In this document: positions 1 to 7,330 of the stretch, piece by piece
Numbering within the stretch: the first letter of the stretch is position 1
Layout of the letters: each line of letters opens with the position of its first letter
DNA from: Exobacillus caeni
GTDB taxonomy: Bacteria > Bacillota > Bacilli > Bacillales > Guptibacillaceae
Direction: 5' to 3'
Assembly: GCF_005747095.1 (NCBI RefSeq)
Contig: NZ_SWLG01000005.1
Span: 186,001 to 250,000, forward strand
DNA length: 64,000 bases
Made by a program: the position numbers and the translations under genes
The notes under the pieces: model-generated
The model's database searches: none
Told to the model about the DNA's origin: nothing
The model's input: the letters and a program-made list of their open reading frames with translations, nothing else

Positions 1-50
1 TGTGACATTCAGCACATTCCCATAACTGCATTCCTGTTAAACTGTTACTG
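1..50 (+). promoter_or_regulatory. Fnr/Crp-type class II promoter of the 182-residue protein gene
   Basis: Positions 1-16 read TGTGA-N6-GCACA, one base from the Bacillus Fnr-type palindrome TGTGA-N6-TCACA; its centre is 8.5. A -10-like TAAACT lies at 38-43, so the expected start is about 50 and the palindrome sits at -41.5. The spacing is identical to three other promoters in this window. No good -35 hexamer is seen, as expected for an activator-dependent promoter. Fnr identity is inferred; a Crp-family paralogue would look the same. Confidence 0.6.
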
Positions 51-76
51 AAAAAGATTTTAACAGGAGGTTTCTT

Positions 77-625
77 ATGCTTAAAGCTCACTTTTATATA
101 AAAGACAAGTCTCACATTCACTATTTTTTGAGAAAAATAGGCATGTACCAATTAAACAACGAAAAGTTCCGACTTCAGGATGAGGACAGGATGACGTTAA
201 TGGAAGCAGATGTCAACCTGCCAGAATATAAAGTAACGTTTTCTTTTTCAGGAAGTTTTGATATGGAATCTTATGAAAAAGTGCATACTATTTTAAAAGA
301 ATTGCAGGCGGAAACTGGTGCAGAGATCGATGATTCTGAAGCATTGCTCGGTTATCTAAGCAACGGCGAAAAGGCATGCATTCTTACTAACTGGGACAAA
401 TGGACTGTGTTCTTAAACGAAGCCAGGCACAATTCGATGAAGGGCCAGAAGGTTAAGGTTTATAACGGCAATGAACTGTTCCATGAAGGCATTCTCGTAG
501 ATTATGAGAGGGAAGGCAATTCAAGTGATTCTTTTATAGTTAAAAGCTGCACCTTAATCACCGTTTTTGGAGAAAAAAAGTTTAACGGCCAGGAATTAAA
601 GATCGAAGCGACTGGTGAGTTTTAA
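77..625 (+). CDS. Uncharacterised 182-residue protein, predicted Fnr-regulon member
   Basis: I do not recognise a family. The start is set by a strong ribosome site (AACAGGAGG) eight bases before the ATG. The protein is soluble, acidic in the middle and has no signal peptide or membrane segment; there are only two cysteines and no metal-binding cluster. The last third (from about residue 120) is rich in alternating beta-type residues and may be a small barrel. It is transcribed alone, away from the convergent molybdoenzyme operon, with which it shares a bidirectional terminator. Its promoter has the same Fnr-type architecture as that operon, the mrp-like gene and the molybdenum-cofactor operon, which suggests a role in oxygen-limited growth. 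This functional link is inference from regulation only. Confidence 0.85.
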   Translation: MLKAHFYIKDKSHIHYFLRKIGMYQLNNEKFRLQDEDRMTLMEADVNLPEYKVTFSFSGSFDMESYEKVHTILKELQAETGAEIDDSEALLGYLSNGEKACILTNWDKWTVFLNEARHNSMKGQKVKVYNGNELFHEGILVDYEREGNSSDSFIVKSCTLITVFGEKKFNGQELKIEATGEF

Positions 626-715
626 AAAGTTATTCATAGCACATAGCAATTCGTTCTTTTCTTTTTCAATCATAAACTCTTTCTCTTCAACAAAGATATC
701 TCTCCTAGACGCAAA

Positions 716-747
716 AAAGCCGCTAATCAGTTATGATTATCGGCTTT
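716..747 (-). terminator. Bidirectional terminator between convergent units
   Basis: Arms 716-729 and 734-747 pair (AAAGCCG...CGGCTTT) with one mismatch around a GTTA loop. On the minus strand the stem runs into a T tract (complement of 713-718), and on the plus strand into TTTCTT. The stop codon of the minus-strand gene at 727 lies inside the stem. Confidence 0.75.
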
Positions 748-936
748 CTTATATTCTGCTTTTCTCCACATCAAGTATGCTACAAAACATATAATGGAAG
801 ATATAACACCCACAATGGTATAAACAAACACTTCTTCATGTTCCCGTCCAAAGTACGCTTCAACAGTGTGATGCAGGGCAACAACGTTTACTATTAATGT
901 TAAAAAGATTACAGCCCAATACACGGTTTTACCCAT
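727..936 (-). CDS. Small two-helix membrane protein, last gene of molybdoenzyme operon
   Basis: The 69-residue product has two predicted membrane helices (about residues 5-24 and 38-57) joined by a short acidic loop with HxxVEAYFGREHEE, and a charged, His-ending C-tail. It overlaps the preceding Rieske gene by eight bases, so translation is probably coupled. I do not know a named family. Position and size suggest an accessory subunit or assembly factor of the membrane-bound oxidoreductase encoded upstream. The two adjacent His residues at the end of helix 1 could in principle face a cofactor, but nothing proves this. Confidence 0.75.
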   Translation of the reverse strand: MGKTVYWAVIFLTLIVNVVALHHTVEAYFGREHEEVFVYTIVGVISSIICFVAYLMWRKAEYKKADNHN

Positions 937-1459
937 GGCGAACTTTCCTTCCTACTGCGTAAACGACTCCATTTCGGATTTCTGTTTTGATTAAAGGCAG
1001 TTCACGCTGTGGCGGTCCTGCAGTCGGGTGTCCGTTTTCCACACTAAAGTATCCTTTATGGCACGGGCATAATAGAACATTTTCTTCTTTTTCATAGAAA
1101 ACCGGGCATTGTAAGTGGGTACATTTATTGTTATAGGCTTTGATTTCGCCTTCTTCAGTATGAATAAGAAGTGCTGTATCCGCTTCAGTTGGATAGGCAA
1201 AGTTATACGATGATCCTTTTGGCACCTTATCCAGTGATACGATTTTAAACGCTTCTTCTTCTTCATCAGACTCCAGCATCGCCTTTACAGAAAAAGGGAG
1301 TGTAGCAAGGCCAAGTGCAACAGAGGCACCTACAGCTGACTTCAGGAAAGCTCTCCGGTTATACTTAACATCGTCATCCCGATTAAGATTATCGACAAGG
1401 TTGATCATATCATCGTTTGAATCTTTTTGATTTCTTTTATACTTCTTTTTATCAGTCAT
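929..1459 (-). CDS. Tat-exported Rieske [2Fe-2S] protein
   Basis: An acidic/basic N-terminal tail of about 33 residues precedes a twin-arginine motif (NRRAFLK, Arg35-Arg36) and a hydrophobic helix (about 41-58), so the protein is probably anchored by an uncleaved Tat signal with the iron-sulfur domain outside the membrane. The Rieske ligands are visible as CTHLQC (Cys113, His115, Cys118) and CPCH (Cys131, Cys133, His134); both extra cysteines of bc1-type Rieske proteins are present, so a disulfide is likely, although the second box continues KGYF where bc1 proteins have GSxF. It follows the four-cluster ferredoxin gene by 14 bases and overlaps the small membrane gene. It likely carries electrons between quinol and the operon's membrane subunit; direction of flow is not known. 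Confidence 0.9.
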   Translation of the reverse strand: MTDKKKYKRNQKDSNDDMINLVDNLNRDDDVKYNRRAFLKSAVGASVALGLATLPFSVKAMLESDEEEEAFKIVSLDKVPKGSSYNFAYPTEADTALLIHTEEGEIKAYNNKCTHLQCPVFYEKEENVLLCPCHKGYFSVENGHPTAGPPQRELPLIKTEIRNGVVYAVGRKVRHG

Positions 1460-1473
1460 AGCTAAACACCTTC

Positions 1474-2016
1474 TTAATCAGAGTAAACACCAAAGAATTC
1501 CGGGACATACTGCCATTTGTCATGCTCAGCAGGTTTCTTGCCTTCAATTAAGTTCATTTGCGTTCTTTTTCTTCTTAGTTCCTGCATCTCATCAAAATCG
1601 ATAAACCGGATAGCTTCACTCGGACAAACAGAAGCACACATCGGAGCAATATCGTGTTTTGAACGGTCATAACACATATCGCATTTGTACATTTTATTTT
1701 CTTCAAAATCAAATTTCGGAATACCAAACGGGCAACCGAATGTACAGTTTCTGCATCCGATGCATTTTTCTTCCATCGCAGATAATACTACCCCTTCTTC
1801 CGTAATTTGAATCGCATTCGCAGGGCATACTCTTGCACAGGCAGGATCCTTACATTGCATACATAGCATAGGATACGTTTGTCTGCTCTCCATAAAATCG
1901 ACATATTCGACATAGTTTCTTTCTTTTGCATCATGGCCGCCGCATTCCCGGCATGCCGCTAAACAAGCGCGGCAGCCGATACAGCGTTCAAATTCAAGAT
2001 ACATTATTTTATTCAT
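1474..2016 (-). CDS. Four-cluster [4Fe-4S] electron-transfer subunit (DmsB/FdhB/NrfC type)
   Basis: Sixteen cysteines fall in the four classical groups: 12/15/18/22, 52/55/60/64, 85/88/91/95 and 112/115/127/131, which predicts four [4Fe-4S] clusters. At 180 residues this is the usual length for the small electron-transfer subunit of molybdopterin oxidoreductases. There is no signal peptide, so it should sit in the cytoplasm. The gene lies 21 bases after the catalytic subunit gene and just before the Rieske gene. The likely job is to wire the molybdenum subunit to the membrane subunit. Ribosome site GAGGATGTTCCC precedes the ATG. Confidence 0.93.
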   Translation of the reverse strand: MNKIMYLEFERCIGCRACLAACRECGGHDAKERNYVEYVDFMESRQTYPMLCMQCKDPACARVCPANAIQITEEGVVLSAMEEKCIGCRNCTFGCPFGIPKFDFEENKMYKCDMCYDRSKHDIAPMCASVCPSEAIRFIDFDEMQELRRKRTQMNLIEGKKPAEHDKWQYVPEFFGVYSD

Positions 2017-2037
2017 TTGGGAACATCCTCTCAGTCT

Positions 2038-4185
2038 TTATTTCAAAGAAGCTTCTGGAGCAGCTGTTTTTTGCATTTTCACAGCACAGACTTTAAATTC
2101 TGGCATTCTAGAAACCGGATCAAGGCAAGGGTTTGTCAACTGGTTGACTGCCAGTTCTTTCCCCCAGTGGTAGGGTACGAATACGGTATCGTTACGAATC
2201 GCCTTAGTTATACGAACTTCGAGGTCCATCGCAGATCTTCTTGTTGTTAATCTTACGTAATCGCCACTCGATAGATTATACTGACTCGCAAGTTCAGGGT
2301 GCATTTCTGCATAAGGAACCGGACATTGTTCCATTAAGAAATCGATTCTCCGTGTCTGGTTTCCGGATAAATAGTGGTATACTACCCTTCCTGTTGTCAG
2401 GATGTGCGGGAAGTCCTCGGTTGGATATTCTCCTGCCGGCTTCCAATTGACTACAGCTAGATTCGCCTTTCCATCCGGTGTATCGAATCGTTCCTTGAAC
2501 ATGGTCGGTGTTCCCGGGTGATCTTCTGACGGACAAGGCCAAAATACGCCGTCTTCTTTCACAATCCTATCGTACGTGATTCCTGAGTAATCCGCTTTGC
2601 CTCCTTTGGAAGCTATTCTCAGCTCCTCGAAGATTTCACCAGGATTATCATAGTTAAAGTGTTTTCCTTTGCCCATTCGCTCTGCAATTTCTTTCATGAT
2701 CAACCAGTCCGGCTTAGATTCGCCAACAGGCTCAATAACTTTTCGAATACGGATCACACGTCCTTCAAGATTGGTTGTTGTACCTTCGTCTTCTGCCCAG
2801 GACGTTGCAGGAAGCACTACATCTGCAAACTCAGCCGTTTCCGATAAGAAAAAGTCACTTACAACCAGAAAATCAAGTTTTCGGAAGCCTGACCAGATAT
2901 GTTCCGTATTTGGTGCAGAAACTGCAGGGTTACTGCAAATGACATGCATTGCTCGAATATTGCCGTTCTGGATTTCATCGAACATCTCATATGCTGACAC
3001 ACCTGGTTTTGGCATATCTTCAGGATTAATCCCCCAGACGCTTGAAATATATTTTACTGCTTCAGGGTCTGTTAACTTTCGGTATCCTGGCAGCAGGTCT
3101 GCTTTTTGCCCGTGCTCGCGTCCACCCTGTCCATTGCCCTGTCCTGTGAATGTCGCAACACCGGATGCAAACTTGCCCACCTGACCTCTAAGAAGTGCCA
3201 TCGAGCTGTATAACGCAACATTGTCTACCCCTTTTGACTGCTGCTCAACGCCCCGAGCGAACATAACGACAGAACGAGGGGAACGTCCGTAAATATGGGC
3301 CGCTTTAACGATTTTTTCAACTGCTACACCGGTTATCTCTGATGTATACTCCGGCGTGAACAACTTCACTGCTTCTTTTAGTTCTTCATAGTTGTTGCAT
3401 CTTTCCCTTACATAATCCTCGTCGACATATCCTTCACGGATGATAAGGTGCATCATTCCATTTGCTAGCGCAGAATCAGTTCCAGGCTTAAGATCAAGGT
3501 GAACATCAGCTACTCTTGCAGTGGGTGTTTCCCTCGGATCTACAACGATCATTTTTGCGCCTTTATCCTTCGCTTTCCAGAACCATTGAATGCTTGTAGG
3601 GTGACATTCCGCAGTGTTCGATCCTGCCATGAAGAAGCAGTCACTATGTTCGAGTTCTGGCCACGGCAGTGTAGAACCCCGATCGATACCAAATGTTTTA
3701 ATAAAACCTCCTGCCGCAGAACTCATACAGAAACGTCCGTTATAATCAATGTATCTCGTTCCAAGCGCTACCCGGGCATATTTACCGACAAGATAACATT
3801 TTTCATTTGTCATCGATACGCCTCCAAAGACAGATAGCGAATCCTTTCCATATTTTGATTGAAGTTCTTTAAACTTTGTTTCGATTAAATCTAACGCTTC
3901 CTTCCAGCTCGACTCCACGAATTTTCCGTTCTTTTTGATCAGAGGGCGTTTAATTCTATCGGGATGCTGTACTTGCTGGTAAGCGGTAACTCCTTTCGGA
4001 CACATTTTCCCCATCGTTACCGGCCAATCATATCGAGGTTCTACCCCCATTATTTTCCCTGTTTTTTTATGAACACGTATATGCATCCCGCATTGCATTC
4101 CACAATAACTGCAATGAGTAGTGACGAGTTTTTCATCATCATGGACTAAGTTCTTTACACCTGGTTTTACTACAAATTCTGACAT
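2038..4185 (-). CDS. NasC-like molybdopterin oxidoreductase catalytic subunit (probable nitrate reductase)
   Basis: The 715-residue protein has the N-terminal [4Fe-4S] motif Cys25-x2-Cys28-x3-Cys32-x29-Cys62, then a GRFCMSS segment in which Cys153 is the predicted molybdenum ligand, as in NasC/NarB/NapA enzymes, followed by the molybdopterin-binding and C-terminal dinucleotide-binding domains (HGQKADLLPGYR, ETAEFADVVLPA, FVPYHWG). It resembles Bacillus NasC closely along its length. No Tat signal is present, so it should act in the cytoplasm. Unlike NasC it is not next to a NasB-type NADH flavoprotein but to a ferredoxin, Rieske and cytochrome b-like protein. Substrate is inferred (nitrate most likely); a related oxyanion or formate cannot be excluded. 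It starts directly after the stop of the anchor gene. Confidence 0.88.
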   Translation of the reverse strand: MSEFVVKPGVKNLVHDDEKLVTTHCSYCGMQCGMHIRVHKKTGKIMGVEPRYDWPVTMGKMCPKGVTAYQQVQHPDRIKRPLIKKNGKFVESSWKEALDLIETKFKELQSKYGKDSLSVFGGVSMTNEKCYLVGKYARVALGTRYIDYNGRFCMSSAAGGFIKTFGIDRGSTLPWPELEHSDCFFMAGSNTAECHPTSIQWFWKAKDKGAKMIVVDPRETPTARVADVHLDLKPGTDSALANGMMHLIIREGYVDEDYVRERCNNYEELKEAVKLFTPEYTSEITGVAVEKIVKAAHIYGRSPRSVVMFARGVEQQSKGVDNVALYSSMALLRGQVGKFASGVATFTGQGNGQGGREHGQKADLLPGYRKLTDPEAVKYISSVWGINPEDMPKPGVSAYEMFDEIQNGNIRAMHVICSNPAVSAPNTEHIWSGFRKLDFLVVSDFFLSETAEFADVVLPATSWAEDEGTTTNLEGRVIRIRKVIEPVGESKPDWLIMKEIAERMGKGKHFNYDNPGEIFEELRIASKGGKADYSGITYDRIVKEDGVFWPCPSEDHPGTPTMFKERFDTPDGKANLAVVNWKPAGEYPTEDFPHILTTGRVVYHYLSGNQTRRIDFLMEQCPVPYAEMHPELASQYNLSSGDYVRLTTRRSAMDLEVRITKAIRNDTVFVPYHWGKELAVNQLTNPCLDPVSRMPEFKVCAVKMQKTAAPEASLK

Positions 4186-5355
4186 CTAAACTCTCTCCTC
4201 TTGTTTTGAGTCTGATTTAGTTGCTTTATTATAAAATTCGTCTTGTCTCTTTTTGCCAAATCCTGAGATGTGAATTCCGTTCCGTGTTTGAACCGGATCA
4301 TATGGATTGCCGAGAGGAGCTTCCATGTTCAGTTGTTTCATAACACGGATTCTTCTTCTGCATGCCGGGCAATAATCAGAAAGGTAAGATCCGTCTGCAA
4401 GTTTCAAATCAAACGCCTGCGCTCCTAGAATGCCCTTTACATCTTCAATCTGGTCATCACTGCTGTATGGTGTGTTACATTTCAAGCATGCTCTTGTATC
4501 CACTTTAACTGTCTCCTGATAGTTCAGCGGAACTGCTGTAGCAAGCGGCCGAATCGGAAGATGGAAAAGTTTCCCGAACGGAAAGTAGATTAAAAGAACA
4601 ACAACAGTTACCTGGTGTACGAGTGACATGTATGGGTGCATCCAGCCTTCCAAAAAGGTATAAAGAACCGTAAGCAATAGCCCCGTTCCTGTAACAGCTA
4701 ACAGAAGATACAAAGGAAACAAGTCGAACTCCACACGCTGCGTCACCTTAACGTCTTTACTTCTAATCCTCCTGGTGATCGCCATGATGACACCAACCAG
4801 AACCATGAGGGCTGTAATATTAAGACCGTTGTAAACCATCTCTGCAAAAATCCCATGTGCTGGCATTATAATAGTCGGTATTCCCATCACGATGATTTGA
4901 TAAGTGTCAGGGTCAATCAAATCAAAGTGCATCCATCCAAAGGTAAGGCCAAATGTAATCGCGAATGAACCGATGCATCCCCATGCAATTAAAAAGTGCT
5001 GTATACCTCTGTAGAGTCCTCTTTTAAAAATAAATTTTTGTAAAACAATGTTTTCGAATGCTGTTGTTGCAATCGATTTAATGTTGCGCTTTTTTCTTTC
5101 TTTTGTTTTTAGGTTTTTAAAGCTTCTTTTTATCACCTGGTGTGTTGCCGGCCTGATCAACCAGGAACACATTCTGACGGTAAGCCCGATAGCAAATATA
5201 AACGATGAAATCATATAACCGATAAGAGCCATATCAATATGTTTAAACTGGCTTGTTCCTATCCACATGGAGAAGAACAATAATACAATGACAAAAAAAG
5301 AATACATGCTCGTTTTTGAATAAAAAGATCTTTCTAGCTGTTTCATACTTTCCAC
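4186..5355 (-). CDS. Six-helix membrane anchor, NarI/DsrM-like, with two C-terminal CxxC pairs
   Basis: First gene of the operon, 389 residues. Predicted membrane helices lie near 17-36, 41-63, 118-142, 176-195, 211-234 and 243-262. Histidines at 120, 247 and 265 lie in or next to helices in positions like those that bind heme b in NarI/DsrM proteins, but exact ligands cannot be assigned by eye. The soluble tail carries CLKC (290/293) and CPAC (329/332), a possible zinc ribbon or metal site, and ends in a charged region. It has no gap to the molybdenum subunit gene (TAG then ATG). I infer a quinone-reactive anchor for the oxidoreductase. The family is not a standard NarI, so the assignment is tentative. 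Confidence 0.75.
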   Translation of the reverse strand: MESMKQLERSFYSKTSMYSFFVIVLLFFSMWIGTSQFKHIDMALIGYMISSFIFAIGLTVRMCSWLIRPATHQVIKRSFKNLKTKERKKRNIKSIATTAFENIVLQKFIFKRGLYRGIQHFLIAWGCIGSFAITFGLTFGWMHFDLIDPDTYQIIVMGIPTIIMPAHGIFAEMVYNGLNITALMVLVGVIMAITRRIRSKDVKVTQRVEFDLFPLYLLLAVTGTGLLLTVLYTFLEGWMHPYMSLVHQVTVVVLLIYFPFGKLFHLPIRPLATAVPLNYQETVKVDTRACLKCNTPYSSDDQIEDVKGILGAQAFDLKLADGSYLSDYCPACRRRIRVMKQLNMEAPLGNPYDPVQTRNGIHISGFGKKRQDEFYNKATKSDSKQEERV

Positions 5356-5378
5356 TCCTTGCTCATCACTGAACTGTT

Positions 5379-5428
5379 GCTTTTTATTTTAAGTGGTAAC
5401 AAATTCTGCCTCTGTGAACTTTATCACA
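5379..5428 (-). promoter_or_regulatory. Fnr-type class II promoter of the molybdoenzyme operon
   Basis: Positions 5413-5428 are a perfect TGTGA-N6-TCACA palindrome (centre 5420.5). On the minus strand a -10 box TAAAAT lies at 5391-5386, giving a start near 5379 and placing the palindrome at -41.5. The leader to the ATG at 5355 is about 24 bases and contains the ribosome site. Confidence 0.7.
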
Positions 5429-5451
5429 CCATGGAAACAATATCTTTTCAG

Positions 5452-5467
5452 GTGACAATCCTGTCAC
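5452..5467. promoter_or_regulatory. Additional palindrome between the two divergent Fnr-type sites
   Basis: GTGACA-N4-TGTCAC is a perfect inverted repeat lying between the two divergent promoters. Its half sites resemble Fnr/Crp half sites, but the TGAC/GTCA spacing is eight rather than six, so it may bind a different regulator or be a secondary site. Confidence 0.4.
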
Positions 5468-5569
5468 ATTTTGTTGTTTTGCCAACCATGGACGACTCGT
5501 CAGAAATTCGCACATTGATTTTTAAATTCGATTACAAATCTATTAGAACATTCCACTCTAAAAACAGTC

Positions 5570-5619
5570 CGTGATTTTTGTCACAGTCAAGTGGATAGAA
5601 CTCTCTTACAATGATGTTG
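5570..5619 (+). promoter_or_regulatory. Fnr-type class II promoter of the mrp-like gene
   Basis: Positions 5570-5585 read CGTGA-N6-TCACA, one base from consensus, centre 5577.5. A -10 box TACAAT lies at 5607-5612, so the start is about 5619 and the site is at -41.5. The gene begins at 5646 after the ribosome site AAAGGAGCTGG. Confidence 0.65.
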
Positions 5620-5645
5620 GAAAGAGAAATAAAGGAGCTGGTTAA

Positions 5646-6374
5646 ATGTTATCTGGAGAAGTAATCGCCATAACAAGCGGAAAAGGGGGAGTCGGCAAAT
5701 CAACCGTTGCTGTCAATCTTGCACTCTCGTTAGCCCGAAAAAATAAGAAGGTCGCCTTGATCGACCTTGATATATACGGTTTTAGCATTCCGAAGATAAT
5801 GAATATTACTTCTAAGCCGAAGACGATGAACGGTAAAATCATTCCCATCGGAAGCCATGATGTGAGCGTTATGTCAATGGGTGTGATCGCTAAAGGTAAC
5901 GATCCGATCGTGTGGAGAGGACCGATGCTAGGTAAAATGCTGGACCATTTTTTTAATGATGTCATTTGGGGGAAAACGGATTATACGATTCTTGATCTTC
6001 CGCCAGGCACAGGGGATGTGGCACTTGATATGCACCAGATGCTGCCTGAATGCAAAGAAATCATCGTTACTACTCCGCATGAAGCTGCTTCACATGTTGC
6101 AGAAAGAGCCGGATTGATGGCGCGTTCAACAAAGCACGAAATTCTTGGTGTTGTAGAAAACATGGCCTACTTCCGGGAACCGGAAAGCGGAAAAAACTAT
6201 TACCTATTCGGAAAAGGCGGCGGAAAGACACTAGCAGAAAAGCTGGAAACAAGACTGCTTGCTTCCATCCCTTTTGCACTGCCTGCTGAAGATGGGACTA
6301 TTCCTTCTATCCACGAGGAAACAAGTAATTTATATACTCACTACATGGAATTAGCAGAAAAAATTATTGATTAG
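5646..6374 (+). CDS. Mrp/NBP35-family P-loop ATPase lacking the CxxC
   Basis: A 242-residue Mrp/ApbC-type ATPase: deviant Walker [10 protein letters not shown] (residues 12-20), switch region LIDLDIYG, and LDLPPGTGD. Family members carry and transfer [4Fe-4S] clusters. Two things are unusual. The N-terminal MIP18-like domain of long Mrp/SalA proteins is absent, and the segment that normally reads YFxCPxC before the FGKGGG motif reads YFREPESG here, so the bridging-cluster cysteines are missing. It is transcribed alone and divergently from the molybdoenzyme operon under the same type of promoter, so a role in maturing that enzyme is plausible. Without the cysteines it may act as an ATP-dependent chaperone or partner rather than a cluster carrier. 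Confidence 0.88.
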   Translation: MLSGEVIAITSGKGGVGKSTVAVNLALSLARKNKKVALIDLDIYGFSIPKIMNITSKPKTMNGKIIPIGSHDVSVMSMGVIAKGNDPIVWRGPMLGKMLDHFFNDVIWGKTDYTILDLPPGTGDVALDMHQMLPECKEIIVTTPHEAASHVAERAGLMARSTKHEILGVVENMAYFREPESGKNYYLFGKGGGKTLAEKLETRLLASIPFALPAEDGTIPSIHEETSNLYTHYMELAEKIID

Positions 6375-6414
6375 CGGGAACGGGGCCTTTATAAAGGCTG
6401 GGACAAAAGTATTT

Positions 6415-6491
6415 TAGCCAAAGGAAAATCCGAACTATGATTCAAAATTCTTTAATCAGAATTTATATCAGTTCGGATTTTTCTTTTGGCT
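6415..6491. repeat. Dispersed hairpin repeat, copy 1
   Basis: Arms AGCCAAAGGAAAATCCGAAC (6415 on) and its near-complement ending in GGCT (6470-6491) pair with one indel; the interior also pairs (GATTCAAAATTC with GAATTTATATC). Related copies lie at 22030-22103 and 38061-38120. It sits just after the mrp-like gene and may also act as a terminator. Confidence 0.75.
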
Positions 6492-6574
6492 GTTTAATTA
6501 ATTTTTCCTGTTTATTTTATATCGGCTACATATATCTTTTAAAACGATACTGGGGTACCTCAACCCGCTACGAA

Positions 6575-6954
6575 AATACACTTCGCTTTCCACGGGCGGC
6601 TGGTGAGCCTCCTCATGCTAACGCACTGTCTAGCTCTGGCTCACAGAGACTAGTGGATTTCCCTCACCTCCTTGCGATAAGGAAACATCGTCTCTCTTTC
6701 GTTCGTCGTGTTTTCTTTATCTCCATACGGCTCAGTCCAATCCATACGTCCCTGGGCGTTCGCCTCCGCCTTCATACTCCGGGGTCTCACCGATGCCATT
6801 GCTCCCGTTGGAGTCTTCCCTTCCCATTTTCTTCGTGCGATGTCTTGCTGCCGGAGCCTTCCTTATCCTGCGGGAACAGCACGAGTCCGAAGACACCAAA
6901 GCGATGGTTTTTCCGCGAGGAGGCTGAGGCCGTGCCCGCGGAAAGCGAAGTATT
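6575..6954. repeat. Inverted-repeat core element, copy 1
   Basis: The left end (6575-6614, containing CTTCGCTTTCCACGGGCGGC) is matched by the complement of the right end (6917-6954, containing GCCCGCGGAAAGCGAAG) with a few mismatches. A diverged copy lies at 20471-20762. The GC content is visibly higher than in flanking DNA. Similar CTTTCCGCGGGC-type repeats occur between genes in other Bacillaceae, from general knowledge. Confidence 0.65.
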
Positions 6955-7093
6955 CTGCCGAAGCGGTTTGCATCACTCCTACTAGCTATAAAGGAAGATA
7001 AATCTATTGAAAATTAACATTCTTTACTTGTTGATTCTGAATCATTCGTTTTTTTATTTGACCGTCTTATTTATGTCCCAGCCTCTCTGCTTA

Positions 7094-7330
7094 TCACCCG
7101 CCGCTAACCGGCGGAATGAAAGCTACCGTATCATTCTCTTTTAATACTGTTTTATCTTCAGCGTATTCTTCATTCACCGCCACCATTGAACGGGAAACTC
7201 CTTCGAGTTCAGGATGTTTTTCGATCAGCTTTACTTTCAAATCTCCTACCGTCTCGGGAAGGCTGTCCCACTTTATTTCTTGCTGTCCGAACGTCTCCTG
7301 AAGCCCGGCAAATAATAAAACTTGAATCAT
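7094..7330 (-). CDS. moaD: Molybdopterin synthase sulfur-carrier subunit MoaD
   Basis: A 78-residue ubiquitin-like protein ending in the obligatory Gly-Gly (FIPPVSGG), the site that is adenylated and thiocarboxylated. With MoaE it forms molybdopterin synthase, which adds two sulfurs to cyclic pyranopterin monophosphate. The start codon overlaps the moaE stop by four bases. It is the last gene of the moeA-mobB-moaE-moaD operon; the following 700 bases hold repeats. MoaA, MoaC and MobA are not in this window. Confidence 0.95.
   Translation of the reverse strand: MIQVLLFAGLQETFGQQEIKWDSLPETVGDLKVKLIEKHPELEGVSRSMVAVNEEYAEDKTVLKENDTVAFIPPVSGG

Larger units (their letters stand above)
6395..7084. 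repeat. Composite nested-palindrome region between mrp and moaD
   Basis: This 690-bp gene-free stretch is bounded by a perfect 11-bp inverted repeat (AGGCTGGGACA at 6395-6405, complement at 7074-7084). Inside are a long hairpin (6415-6491) and a core with 38-40-bp imperfect inverted ends (6575-6954). Long open frames cross it but lack ribosome sites and look like translated repeat. Partial copies occur near 20.5, 22.0 and 38.1 kb. No transposase is seen, so a non-autonomous element or dispersed intergenic repeat is the best description. Confidence 0.7.

Noticed and set aside
2669-3184. 171-codon plus-strand frame inside the molybdoenzyme gene
   Set aside because: It is the complementary shadow of a clearly conserved catalytic subunit; low-complexity Ser/Arg-rich translation, no ribosome site.
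5646-6374. ParA or MinD-type partition ATPase
   Set aside because: The LDLPPGTGD segment and GKGGG region belong to the Mrp/NBP35 group; there is no MinD amphipathic C-terminal helix.
6437-7001. Two long plus-strand open frames in the mrp-moaD gap
   Set aside because: They run through the inverted-repeat core, have no ribosome site, and their composition (many Ser, Pro, Arg, Cys) is that of translated repeat. The second end of the same repeat encodes the mirrored pattern.
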